Shown here: one piece after another, positions 24,566-32,927 of the stretch | Layout of the letters: the number at the start of each line of letters is the position of its first letter | Numbering within the stretch: position 1 is the stretch's first letter | DNA from: Pseudoxanthomonas suwonensis | GTDB lineage: Bacteria > Pseudomonadota > Gammaproteobacteria > Xanthomonadales > Xanthomonadaceae | Reading direction: 5' to 3' | NCBI GenBank assembly: GCA_003240695.1 | Contig: QFNC01000031.1 | Coordinates: 1-42,541 of the forward strand | Length of the DNA stretch: 42,541 nucleotides | Made by a program: the position numbers and the translations under genes | Notes under the pieces: model-generated | Databases searched by the model: none | What the model was told of the DNA's origin: nothing | The model's input: only the letters and a program-made list of their open reading frames with translations

Positions 24566-26352
24566 ACGCCACCACCGACGCGACGCAGGCCGCCGGTACG
24601 CAACGGGCCTGCACCGAGCACGCCTTCGACAGCTTCGATGGCCAGTCGCTGTTCTACCGGCACTGGCCGGCGACACAGCCGTCGCGCGGGGCCATCATCG
24701 TGCTGCATCGCGGTCACGAACATTCCGGGCGCATCGCGCATCTGGTGGACGAACTTGACCTGCCCGACACCGATTTCTTCGCTTGGGATGCCCGTGGCAA
24801 CGGACGTTCGCCCGGGCCGCGCGGCGATGCACCCGGGTTCATGGGGCTGGTGCGCGATCTGCAGGCGTTCGTGGTGCATCTGCAGGCCACGCACGCGCTG
24901 CACATCGAACAGACCAGCGTGGTGGCGCAAAGCGTGGGCGCGGTGGTGGCGGCCACCTGGGTGCACGATTACGCGCCGAAGTTGCAGGCGCTGGTGCTGG
25001 CCTCGCCGGCGTTCAAGGTGAAGCTGTACGTGCCCTTCGCGCGGCCCGGCCTGAAGCTGATGCAGGCGATTCGCGGCAATTTTTTCGTCAACAGCTACGT
25101 CAAGCCGAAGTTCCTCACCCACGATCCTGCGCGCATCGCCAGTTACCAGGCCGACCCGCTGATCGCGCGGCCGATTTCGGTGCGTGTGCTGCTGGGCCTG
25201 TACGACACCGCCGAACGCATCGTGGCCGATGCGCAGGCGATCATCGTGCCGACACAGCTGCTGGTGTCCGGATCGGACTTCGTGGTGCATCGCGGGCCGC
25301 AGGACCGGTTTTTCGAACGGCTCGGTGCGCACGTGAAGCAGCGCCATCTGCTGCCCGGGTTTTTCCACGACACCCTGGGCGAACGCGACCGCGCGCCGGC
25401 GGTGGCGTTGATCCGCGATTTCCTGCTGCAGCGCCGGGAACAAGCCGCACCACTGCCGTCGCTGCTGGATGCGCATCGACACGGGCACAGCTTCGATGAA
25501 GCACAGCAACTGGCATGGCCGTTGCCGCGCTGGAGTCTGCGCGATCTGTACTGGCGGTTCACCCGCGCGGGCCTGCGCATGGGCGGGGGATTGTCGAAGG
25601 GCGTGAAACTGGGGCTGGACACCGGATTCGATTCCGGCAGTACCCTGGATTACGTGTACGAAAACACCCCGAGCGGCCGCAGCGTGCTGGGACGCCTGAT
25701 CGATCGCAATTATCTGAATGCCATCGGCTGGCGCGGCATCCGCGTGCGTGGCGCGCATCTGCAGGCGACCCTGCGCGATGCGGCCCGCCGCTTGCGTGCA
25801 CAGGGCCAGCCGGTGGATGTGGTGGACATCGCTGCCGGGCATGGCCGCTACGTGCTGGAAGCACTGGCTGCGCGCGACGGCGACCGCGCCGACCGCATCC
25901 GTCTGCGCGATTACAGCGCGTTGAATGTGGAGATGGGCCGTGCATTGATTGCGCGGCTGGATGCGGGCGACATCGCCCAGTTCGATCAAGGCGATGCCTT
26001 CGATGAAACGTCGCTGGCGGCGTTGTTGCCACGTCCCACGCTGGCGGTGGTGTCGGGCCTGTACGAGCTGTTTCCGGACAACGCGTTGCTGGAACGCTCG
26101 TTGCGCGGGCTGGCGCAGGCGCTGGTGCCCGGTGGCTACATCGCCTACACCGGGCAGCCGTGGCATCCGCAGCTGGAGTTCATCGCCCGCGCGCTCACCA
26201 GCCACCGCGGTGGCGATGCGTGGGTGATGCGGCGGCGCTCGCAAGCGGAGATGGATCAGCTGGTGGAGGCGGCCGGCTTCCGCAAGATCGGGCAGGCCAT
26301 CGACGACTGGGGCATCTTCACCGTGTCGCTGGCGCAACGGGTCTCCGCCTGA
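24562..26352 (+). CDS. ynbC: Alpha/beta hydrolase-methyltransferase fusion, YnbC-like
   Basis: 596 residues; E. coli YnbC is of similar size. Residues about 20-290 are a monoacylglycerol-lipase-like hydrolase with triad S124 (VVAQSVGAV), D239 (SGSDFVV) and H269 (GFFHDT). Residues about 385-590 are a class I SAM-dependent methyltransferase with motif I at about 418-429 (DVVDIAAGHGRY). A linker (about 295-385, DTGFDSGSTLDYVYENTPSG) is also conserved in this type. One chain thus joins ester hydrolysis or transfer to methylation, perhaps remodelling or methylating a lipid head group made by the YnbA-like enzyme. It overlaps its neighbours by four and one bases. Confidence 0.88.
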   Translation: MNATTDATQAAGTQRACTEHAFDSFDGQSLFYRHWPATQPSRGAIIVLHRGHEHSGRIAHLVDELDLPDTDFFAWDARGNGRSPGPRGDAPGFMGLVRDLQAFVVHLQATHALHIEQTSVVAQSVGAVVAATWVHDYAPKLQALVLASPAFKVKLYVPFARPGLKLMQAIRGNFFVNSYVKPKFLTHDPARIASYQADPLIARPISVRVLLGLYDTAERIVADAQAIIVPTQLLVSGSDFVVHRGPQDRFFERLGAHVKQRHLLPGFFHDTLGERDRAPAVALIRDFLLQRREQAAPLPSLLDAHRHGHSFDEAQQLAWPLPRWSLRDLYWRFTRAGLRMGGGLSKGVKLGLDTGFDSGSTLDYVYENTPSGRSVLGRLIDRNYLNAIGWRGIRVRGAHLQATLRDAARRLRAQGQPVDVVDIAAGHGRYVLEALAARDGDRADRIRLRDYSALNVEMGRALIARLDAGDIAQFDQGDAFDETSLAALLPRPTLAVVSGLYELFPDNALLERSLRGLAQALVPGGYIAYTGQPWHPQLEFIARALTSHRGGDAWVMRRRSQAEMDQLVEAAGFRKIGQAIDDWGIFTVSLAQRVSA

Positions 26353-27677
26353 TGCCAGCCGCCGAAGCAAAGCGTCCCTGGCGGCGCGCGCTGCTGTGGT
26401 TGCTGCTGCTGGGGCCGTTCTTCTTCGCCAGTTATGGCCTGGCCACGCACCTGGCAGCGCAGCGCGTCGACGTGCCAAGCGTGGTGTTCGACTGGGAGCG
26501 GCACCTGCCGTTCTGGCCATGGACCATCGTGCCGTACTGGTCCATCGACCTGCTGTACGGGGTGTCGCTGTTCCTGTGCACGCGCCGCCACGAACTGGAC
26601 CGGCACGCGTTGCGCCTGCTCACTGCACAGGTGGTTGCGGTGACCTGCTTCATCCTTTGGCCGCTCCGCTTCAGTTTCGAGCGGCCCGACACGCAAGGCG
26701 CATTCGGCTGGATGTTCGACGTGCTGGCCGGATTCGACAAGCCGTTCAACCAGGCGCCATCGCTGCACATCGCCCTGCTGGTGATCCTGTGGGTGAAGTT
26801 TTCCGACCACCTGCGCGGCGCGTGGCGCTGGCTGCTGCATGGCTGGTTCGCAATGATCGGCATGTCGGTGTTGACGACCTGGCAGCACCATTTCCTGGAC
26901 GTGCCGACCGGCGCATTGCTGGGCTGGCTGTGCGTGTGGCTATGGCCGGACATGCCGTTCGCATCACCATTGCGTCGTGGCATGGAGCCAATGCATCCCC
27001 GACGCATCCGTCTTGCACTGGTCTATGCCGTCGGCGGGGCGCTGTTTGCTACAGCGGCTGTCGTGTTGCGCGGCACGGCCTGGTGGCTGCTGTGGGTCAC
27101 GGTGGCGTTGTGGCTGGTGGCATTGGCCTATGCCTGGACGGGCGCTGGTGCCTTCCAGAAGGATGGCGATGCCCGCATGCGCCCGGCGGTCCGTTGGCTG
27201 ATGGCACCGTACCAGTGGGCGGCGTGGGTCAATTCGCGGCTGTGGACGCGTCGGCATCCGCAGCCGGTGCACATCGGCGCAGGGGTGTGGCTGGGTCGTC
27301 TGCCCACCCAACGCGACCGCCACCGCTTCGCCGCGGTGGTGGATGTGAGTGCGGAGCTGCCGCTGCCGCATCCCGGTGCGCACGATACGGCCGTGCCGAT
27401 GCTCGATCTGGTACCGCCAAGCGCGATGCAGCTGCGGCAGGCCGCCTCCACCATCGAGGCCGCCCGTACGCATGGCGAGGTGCTGGTGTGCTGCGCCCTG
27501 GGCTATTCGCGCAGCGCCTGCGCCGTGGCTGCCTGGTTGCTGCAGTCTGGCCGCGCAACCGATTGGCCATCGGCATTGCTGCAGGTGCAGGCCGCCAAGC
27601 CCACGGTGGTGTTGGGCGATGCCCATCGGGCGATCGGGCTACCGGACGCATCGAAAACGGTGCCGCATGTCGCCTGA
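26352..27677 (+). CDS. ynbD: PAP2-dual-specificity phosphatase membrane fusion, YnbD-like
   Basis: 441 residues. The N-terminal half is a polytopic PAP2-type phosphatase domain with PSLH (136-139) and TTWQHHFLDVPTG (175-187), the histidine-containing motifs of lipid phosphatases. Two more helices follow (about 222-262). The C-terminus is a dual-specificity-type protein phosphatase fold with the CX5R loop C381-ALGYS-R387. This double-phosphatase layout is that of E. coli YnbD. Substrates could be a phosphatidyl-alcohol phosphate or phosphatidate. The ATG overlaps the ynbC stop by one base (TGATG), and the end overlaps the next gene by 11 bases. Confidence 0.88.
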   Translation: MPAAEAKRPWRRALLWLLLLGPFFFASYGLATHLAAQRVDVPSVVFDWERHLPFWPWTIVPYWSIDLLYGVSLFLCTRRHELDRHALRLLTAQVVAVTCFILWPLRFSFERPDTQGAFGWMFDVLAGFDKPFNQAPSLHIALLVILWVKFSDHLRGAWRWLLHGWFAMIGMSVLTTWQHHFLDVPTGALLGWLCVWLWPDMPFASPLRRGMEPMHPRRIRLALVYAVGGALFATAAVVLRGTAWWLLWVTVALWLVALAYAWTGAGAFQKDGDARMRPAVRWLMAPYQWAAWVNSRLWTRRHPQPVHIGAGVWLGRLPTQRDRHRFAAVVDVSAELPLPHPGAHDTAVPMLDLVPPSAMQLRQAASTIEAARTHGEVLVCCALGYSRSACAVAAWLLQSGRATDWPSALLQVQAAKPTVVLGDAHRAIGLPDASKTVPHVA

Positions 27678-28131
27678 GGTCGCCCACCTGCAGACCGTCG
27701 CGGCCTGGTTGCGGCTGGGGCGGCGCGTGGATGCGGTATCACGATTGTTGCTGCTGGCCACGCTGCTGGCAGGCATCGCATGGCTGTGCTGGCCACAGGC
27801 CGCGTCATCGGCGTGCACACGTGTGGGATTGGCGATCGCATGGCTGGCCGGACTGGTGCAATGCGTGTATGCCGCCCGGGTGCAGTTCGATGCCGACCTG
27901 TTCGCACAGGCGGCCATGCAGGCGCGCGAATCGGATGCCGACAGCGTGCGGGATGATCTGGATGCGGCCCTGCTGCAGTTGGGCTTGCTGCCGATGGCGA
28001 AGGCCGGGCGCGACTGGCCGGCACGTGTCGCGGGCGCGCGCCGTTTGCTGCGCCGGCAATGCCGGTGGCATCTGGCACAATGGCTCGCATTCGTGGTCGC
28101 GTTCGCCTGTGCCGCGATCACGGGGAGATGA
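27667..28131 (+). CDS. Small membrane protein of unknown function in the YnbA-D-like operon
   Basis: 154 residues, no recognised domain. Two hydrophobic segments near the N-terminus (about 25-42 and 50-68) and one at the C-terminus (about 136-150) flank a hydrophilic, Asp/Ala/Arg-rich middle. The ATG at 27667 overlaps the ynbD-like gene by 11 bases, and three bases separate its stop from the acyltransferase start, so it is firmly part of the operon. E. coli ynbABCD has no counterpart. GC-rich third positions support coding. It could be a scaffold or regulatory subunit of the lipid enzymes. Confidence 0.75.
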   Translation: MSPEVAHLQTVAAWLRLGRRVDAVSRLLLLATLLAGIAWLCWPQAASSACTRVGLAIAWLAGLVQCVYAARVQFDADLFAQAAMQARESDADSVRDDLDAALLQLGLLPMAKAGRDWPARVAGARRLLRRQCRWHLAQWLAFVVAFACAAITGR

Positions 28132-28134
28132 CAC

Positions 28135-28767
28135 GTGCTGGCCAACCTGCTTGCCGACGGATTCAGCATGGGCATCCAGACCATCACCGGTGCGCGCGCG
28201 ATCTGGCGCTGCCAGCCCTCGGCCGAACACCGCGTGTACTACGGCAACCACGTCAGCCACGGTGATTTCGTGCTGATCTGGTCGGCGCTGGGCCCGAAGC
28301 TGCGCCGCCGGGTGCGACCGGTGGCAGCCGCCGACTACTGGCAGAAGGATGCGCTGCGACGCTATCTGATCCGGCGCGTGTTCAACGGCGTGCTGATCCA
28401 GCGCGATGCCGCGCAGCGTACCGAGGATCCCATCCAGACCCTGTGCGATGCGGTGGACGGCGACAGCTCGCTGATCCTGTTTCCCGAAGGTACCCGCAAT
28501 CCCGATCCGGACAGCGGGCTGCTGCCGTTCAAGAGCGGCATCTACCACCTGGCGCATGCGCGGCCGGAACTGGAACTGGTGCCGGTGTGGATCGACAACC
28601 TGGCCCGGGTGATGCCCAAGGGCAAGCTGCTGCCGCTGCCGCTGCTGTGCACGGCCACCTTCGGCGAACCGCTGCGGCTGCAGCCGGGCGAGGACAAATC
28701 CGCATTCCTCGAACGCGCCCGCAACGCCCTGCTGGCACTGCAGCAACCCATCGGAGCATCCACATGA
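28135..28767 (+). CDS. PlsC-type lysophospholipid acyltransferase
   Basis: 210 residues. The acyltransferase HX4D motif is H39-D44 (GNHVSHGDF). Motif III FPEGTRN is at about 116-122, and the VPVWIDN block near 150 corresponds to motif IV. There is no strong membrane anchor, so it is probably monotopic. The start is GTG at 28135 with GGGGAG upstream. It would make phosphatidate or acylate a lysolipid to supply the CdsA-like enzyme encoded next, which overlaps by four bases. A housekeeping plsC is expected elsewhere in the genome. Confidence 0.85.
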   Translation: MLANLLADGFSMGIQTITGARAIWRCQPSAEHRVYYGNHVSHGDFVLIWSALGPKLRRRVRPVAAADYWQKDALRRYLIRRVFNGVLIQRDAAQRTEDPIQTLCDAVDGDSSLILFPEGTRNPDPDSGLLPFKSGIYHLAHARPELELVPVWIDNLARVMPKGKLLPLPLLCTATFGEPLRLQPGEDKSAFLERARNALLALQQPIGAST

Positions 28768-29714
28768 TCGCCTGGCTGCGGCAATGGCCGGACACCTGGC
28801 TGCTGTTCGGCGGCATCTTCGCTGCGCTGCTGCTGGCCACGCTGGTATCGGAAACGCTGCGCTGGCGCCTGCACGGGCGGCGCAGCAGCGCCATCGACAA
28901 CCTGGTGTCGCGGGTGCGCGCCTGGTGGGTGATGGTGGTGGTGGTGGGACTGGCGTTCTGGATCGGCCGTACCGGCGTGATCGTGCTGTTCGCGATCATT
29001 TCCCTGTTCGCGCTGCGCGAATTCATCACCCTCACCCCGACCCGGCGCGGCGACTACTACGCGCTGCTGGCGGCCTTCTACGTCGTGCTGCCGGGCCAGT
29101 ACTGGCTGGTGTACGACGACTGGTACGGCCTGTTCTCGATCTTCATTCCGGTGTACGGCTTCCTGCTCCTGCCGATCCTGGCCACGGTGGAAGGCGACAC
29201 CCGCCACTTCCTGGAACGCACCTCCAAGGTGCAGTGGGGATTGATGATCTGCGTGTTCTGCATCTCGCACGTGCCGGCGCTGCTGAACCTGTACATCCCC
29301 GGTTACGAAGGCCGCAACCTGCTGCTGATCGCCTTCCTGGTGGTGGTGGTGCAGTCCTCGGACGTGCTGCAGTACGTGTGGGGCAAGCTGGCCGGCAGGC
29401 ACCTGATCGCGCCGAAGCTGTCGCCATCGAAAACCGTGGAAGGCTTCGCCGGCGGGGTGCTGTCGGCCTCGCTGCTGGGCATGGGGCTGTGGTGGATCAC
29501 GCCGTTCTCGCCGTGGCAGGCGTTCGGGCTGGCGCTGGCCATCAACCTGATGGGATTCTGGGGCGGATTGGTGATGTCGGCGATCAAGCGCGACCGCGGC
29601 ATCAAGGACTGGGGCCAGATGATCGAAGGCCACGGCGGCATGCTGGACCGGCTGGATTCGGTGTGCTTCGCCGCACCGGTGTTCTTCCACCTGGTGCGTT
29701 ATTTCTGGACCTGA
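28764..29714 (+). CDS. ynbB: CDP-diacylglycerol synthase (phosphatidate cytidylyltransferase), YnbB-like
   Basis: 316 residues, eight or so membrane helices. It activates phosphatidate with CTP to CDP-diacylglycerol. The CdsA signature is complete at about 272-298 (SAIKRDRGIKDW...GHGGMLDRLD). The conserved LSPSKTVEGFAGG block precedes it. As last gene of the operon it would supply the CDP-diacylglycerol used by the YnbA-like transferase encoded first. The ATG at 28764 overlaps the acyltransferase stop. Convergent with fis, 13 bases away. E. coli YnbB is the closest recalled relative, rather than housekeeping CdsA. Confidence 0.9.
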   Translation: MIAWLRQWPDTWLLFGGIFAALLLATLVSETLRWRLHGRRSSAIDNLVSRVRAWWVMVVVVGLAFWIGRTGVIVLFAIISLFALREFITLTPTRRGDYYALLAAFYVVLPGQYWLVYDDWYGLFSIFIPVYGFLLLPILATVEGDTRHFLERTSKVQWGLMICVFCISHVPALLNLYIPGYEGRNLLLIAFLVVVVQSSDVLQYVWGKLAGRHLIAPKLSPSKTVEGFAGGVLSASLLGMGLWWITPFSPWQAFGLALAINLMGFWGGLVMSAIKRDRGIKDWGQMIEGHGGMLDRLDSVCFAAPVFFHLVRYFWT

Positions 29715-29727
29715 TTCCGATGCCGTG

Positions 29728-29997
29728 TCAGCCGATGCCGTAGTCGCGCAGTTTCTTGCGCAAGGTGGCGCGATGGATGCCCAGCATCTCGGCGGCACGG
29801 CTCTGGTTGCCGTCGCAGAAGTGCAGCACTTCGGTGAACAGCGGGATTTCCATTTCGCGCAGCACCAGTGCGTGCAGGTCGTCCACGTCGCTGCCATCCA
29901 GGTCGTGCAGATAGCCTCGCACGGCGGTGGCCACGTGGTCGCGCAGCGGGGTCGGGTTGGAGCGCGTGGATGCGGACGCGCGTTTGGCGGTGTTCAA
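29728..29997 (-). CDS. fis: DNA-binding protein Fis
   Basis: 89 residues with a TTG start at 29997. Fis is a nucleoid-associated protein that bends DNA and adjusts rRNA and growth-phase transcription. The C-terminal helix-turn-helix is unmistakable (EGNQSRAA-type: NQSRAAEMLGIHRATLRKKL). The core LREMEIPLFTEVL is typical. The start was chosen because AGGGGAA precedes the TTG at the right distance and the length matches xanthomonad Fis; no ATG is available nearer. It follows prmA and a zinc-ribbon gene on the same strand; fis is often near prmA or dusB. Confidence 0.9.
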   Translation of the reverse strand: MNTAKRASASTRSNPTPLRDHVATAVRGYLHDLDGSDVDDLHALVLREMEIPLFTEVLHFCDGNQSRAAEMLGIHRATLRKKLRDYGIG

Positions 29998-30119
29998 GGC
30001 AGTTCCCCTTGCAGGATCGACGGCCCGCTGCACCGGGCTGGTGGATGACTGTAGCGCCGAATGGCGGCTTGCAGGTGAACGCGGTTCGCCGGTGCCGGCG
30101 GCCGTCTTTCCCTTGTCGG

Positions 30120-31154
30120 TCAGCGCACGCTGAAGTCGAATGCCACCGCGGGCTGGGCCGGTTGGCGGATGTCGAAGGCGATGCTGGCGCGCTGGCCGCT
30201 GCCGAGCAGCCGTTGTTCGGGTTTGCCGCCCAAGTAGGTCTCGGGCGCGAAGGCGCGGGCACCGACCACCGCGCCGTCGCTGCCGGACAGCGACAGCACC
30301 AGGGTCGGCCAGGGCTGCGGCCACGCGGCGTCGTTGCGGAACGTGGCCGTGATCCGCAGCAGCTCCGGGCGGCGCGGATGGGGTTGCACGTCGCGCTGCA
30401 ACAAGGTGATGGCGTCCGGCTGGTGCCAGTCCGGCAGGCTGCAGCGCAGCAGCGCGCAGGTCTGCTGCAGGAGCGGACGCCAGGCAGCCTGGCGGGCCAG
30501 TTCCATGCGCGTGGCCAGCATCAGTTGCAGTCCCAGCAGTGCCGACAGCCCCAGCGCCAGCGCCCATGCCCCGGCACGGCGCCGGCGCTGTGCGGCATTC
30601 AGGGGTGCTGCGGCGATCGGCGCAAAGCTGGGCAGCGCAGCGTCGATCGAAGCAGGGGGCGCCTGGGCGGATACCTCGACGGCATGCCCGGTCGGCACTT
30701 CCTGCGATGCCTGTGGCGGTACGACTTCGGCTGCGACAGCCGTGTCGACATCGGTGCTGCTGTTGGAACGGCGGGCTGCCGCAGCCTCGTCCCGTGCCGT
30801 GGACGTGGGTGCGCCGGCCGACACGTCGCTCGCTGCCGGCAGCGGCGCTTCCGGTTCTGCTGCAGGGGCGATCGCTGCGGCGACGGGTGGTTCTGGCGTG
30901 CGCAATGCCGGTGTGTGCAGCGTCGGTGCCGGCGCTGCCGCACGCAGCATCGGCTGCGCGGTTGCGGTGTCGGTTGCCGATGCCGGCGCCACCGGCGCCA
31001 GATCGGCGATGGCCGTGGAAGATGACGCTGCCGCAGTCGCTGGTGTCGCCACCGGGCCGGCCTCGGCTTTCAGCAGGCCGTCGCAGCGCGGGCAGCGGTC
31101 ACGGGCGGCGGCAATCGCCACCAGGTAGCCGCAGTGCGGGCATTTCAGGAACAT
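30120..31154 (-). CDS. Zinc-ribbon membrane protein (DUF3426-like)
   Basis: 344 residues. The N-terminus is an MJ0042-type zinc ribbon (C5-xx-C8, C21-xx-C24 in MFLKCPHCGYLV...CPRC). A long Ala/Pro/Ser/Thr-rich region follows (about 30-185). One membrane helix (about 200-222, ALALGLSALLGLQLML) leads to a C-terminal domain that matches DUF3426, with PHPRRPELLRITATFRNDA and WPTLVLSLSGSDG. The role is unknown; these genes usually lie between prmA and fis or dusB in gammaproteobacteria. The start at 31154 follows prmA by 10 bases, so it is cotranscribed. Confidence 0.82.
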   Translation of the reverse strand: MFLKCPHCGYLVAIAAARDRCPRCDGLLKAEAGPVATPATAAASSSTAIADLAPVAPASATDTATAQPMLRAAAPAPTLHTPALRTPEPPVAAAIAPAAEPEAPLPAASDVSAGAPTSTARDEAAAARRSNSSTDVDTAVAAEVVPPQASQEVPTGHAVEVSAQAPPASIDAALPSFAPIAAAPLNAAQRRRRAGAWALALGLSALLGLQLMLATRMELARQAAWRPLLQQTCALLRCSLPDWHQPDAITLLQRDVQPHPRRPELLRITATFRNDAAWPQPWPTLVLSLSGSDGAVVGARAFAPETYLGGKPEQRLLGSGQRASIAFDIRQPAQPAVAFDFSVR

Positions 31155-31164
31155 GGTCGATGCA

Positions 31165-32085
31165 TCAGATCTTGCGCACGCCCTCGATGCGGACCCAGCC
31201 ATCGTGTTCGATCACGCGCAGGTCGTCAAACCCGGCCGCATACAGCGACAGCAGGTCGGCATCCTGCCCGGGCAGGATGCCCGACAGGGCGATGCGTCCG
31301 CCCGGCGCGGTCATGGACGTGAGCTGCGGTGCCAACGTGGCCAGCGCAACGGCCAGGATGTTCGCCACCACCACCGGATACGGCCCCGGCGGCAGCGCGT
31401 GCGGCGCACACACCTGCAGTCGTGCGGCCAGACCGTTGCGATCGGCATTGTCGGCGGTGGCCTGCACCGCCTGCGGATCGTTATCGGTAGCCACGGCCCG
31501 TGCAGCGCCCAGTTGCAGTGCCGCCAGCGCCAGGATGCCGCTACCGCAGCCGAAGTCCAGCACGGTGCGGTCTTGCAGCTCGCCGGTATCGGCCAGCACA
31601 TCCAGCCACTGCAAGCATAGTGCGGTGGTAGGGTGTGTGCCGGAGCCGAACGCCAGACCCGGGTCCAGCCGCACCACGGCCGCATCGGCGTGAGTGGCGG
31701 CCTCGGGCAGATCGCGGTTCCACGGCACGATCCAGGTACGCCGACCGAACTGCAGCGGTTGGTACTGGTCCATCCAGGCGCGCTCCCAGTCCTGGTCTGC
31801 GATGGTGCGCCAGCTGGCCTGCTGCCAGTCCAGCGCAGGTTCTGCCGTCATCAACGCATCCAGCAGTGCCTGCCGGTCCGCGTCGGCTTCGAACAGCGCA
31901 GTCATTGTGATGTGCTGCCACAGCGGGGTTTCGCCCACGCCCGGTTCGAAGATCGCCTGCTCGTCGGGCTGGTCCAGATGCGCGTCCTGCAGGGAGACCG
32001 CCAAGGCCCCGGCCGCTTCCAGCGCCGATTCGCAGCGCGGCTGGTCGTCCAGGCGGCAGTCCAGGGTGAGTTCGAGAAAGGGCAT
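31165..32085 (-). CDS. prmA: Ribosomal protein L11 methyltransferase PrmA
   Basis: 306 residues. It trimethylates ribosomal protein L11. The N-terminal L11-recognition domain (MPFLELTLDC to about 100) is followed by the SAM-binding domain with DPGLAFGSGTHPTTALCL, motif I LDFGCGSGILALAALQLGA and the NILA motif (VVVANILAVAL) shared with N-methyltransferases. The start at 32085 gives the family-typical opening. It is the first gene of the prmA, zinc-ribbon, fis cluster. Confidence 0.95.
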   Translation of the reverse strand: MPFLELTLDCRLDDQPRCESALEAAGALAVSLQDAHLDQPDEQAIFEPGVGETPLWQHITMTALFEADADRQALLDALMTAEPALDWQQASWRTIADQDWERAWMDQYQPLQFGRRTWIVPWNRDLPEAATHADAAVVRLDPGLAFGSGTHPTTALCLQWLDVLADTGELQDRTVLDFGCGSGILALAALQLGAARAVATDNDPQAVQATADNADRNGLAARLQVCAPHALPPGPYPVVVANILAVALATLAPQLTSMTAPGGRIALSGILPGQDADLLSLYAAGFDDLRVIEHDGWVRIEGVRKI

Positions 32086-32196
32086 TCGACAGGCAGTCAT
32101 GTGGGAAGACGTCCATGGTCGCAAATCCCGCGCAGGCTGCCCACCGTGGCCCGATCCTGCATCACGGCCGATGCAGGTCGCAGCCGCTTCAAGGCC

Positions 32197-32460
32197 TTAC
32201 CACTGCCGCGCGTCGTGCGGCTGCACCACCTGCTTGCGCTCCCACGGGATGTCGAAGGTGATGTTGTCGCGACCCCGGAAGATGCCTTCCTTGCGCCACC
32301 AGGCCGGGATCTGCTCCTTGCGGATGACGTGGTAGGGCGTGTTCAGTTCGATCACCTTGGTGCCTTCGGCGTTGATGCTGCGCGTGGGCGAAGTGTCGGT
32401 GAGATGCAGCCCGTAGTCGCGGATGGCGATCACTTCTTCCAGTTCAAGGCTTTCATCCAT
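32197..32460 (-). CDS. Unidentified 87-residue protein, possibly 5'-truncated
   Basis: I do not recognise this protein. It is charged and aromatic-rich (LNTPYHVIRKEQIPAWWRKE, positions 40-59), with no membrane segment or cysteine. Codons end in G or C in most positions, as in neighbouring genes, so the frame is probably real coding sequence. The ATG at 32460 has no convincing ribosome-binding site, and the frame is open upstream for some distance. It begins only 38 bases from an ISL3 transposase remnant, so it may be the 3' end of a larger gene cut by that insertion. Alternatively it is a small intact gene. Confidence 0.5.
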   Translation of the reverse strand: MDESLELEEVIAIRDYGLHLTDTSPTRSINAEGTKVIELNTPYHVIRKEQIPAWWRKEGIFRGRDNITFDIPWERKQVVQPHDARQW

Positions 32461-32498
32461 GCGCAACTGCCGCGTGTGACGTGCACGGCGTGTAGCAG

Positions 32499-32921
32499 GT
32501 GAGCTTTGATCCGTTCCACGTGGTGGCCTGCCAACCGGGCGTTGGATCAGGGGCGACGGGCCGAGGTCAAGACCAAGCCGGACCTGCGCGGCAGCCGCTG
32601 GGCCTTGCTCAAGGATGCCCGCCACTGGAGCGGTGCGCAGCTGAACATGATGCACTGGCTGCAACGCAGCGGGTTGAAGACCGCCCGGGCCTGGCGTTTG
32701 AAGGAAGCCCTGCGCAGCGTGTACGAGACCGGGCACAGTGCGCAGCAAGCCGGCCATCTGATCCAGGCTGCCAAGGCCCGGGCCAAAGGCTATGCCACCG
32801 ACCAGGCCCTCATCGCCATCAGTTATCAACTGTGCGCCCGGCTGAAGCATCTGTCTCGCAATCCTTGGCTCGCTCATGAGACGACATGATCAGGACGTTC
32901 CACACGAAACGGGACGGAGCC
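32499..32921 (+). pseudogene. Degraded ISL3-family transposase remnant with one probable terminal repeat
   Basis: The frame from a GTG at 32499 reads SFDPFHVVA, then about one base of shift near 32530 puts PANRALDQGRRAEVKTKPDL in the next frame. Both are conserved in ISL3-type transposases, in the catalytic region. After LKEALRSVYE about 100 or more residues are missing, and the text resumes at IQAAKARAKGYATDQALIAI, close to the normal C-terminus. The true N-terminal half is absent. CACACGAAACGG-type sequence at 32901-32921 looks like the right-hand terminal inverted repeat; no left end is visible. It is a dead scar between accC and the 87-codon frame. Confidence 0.82.
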
Positions 32922-32927
32922 TTTTTT

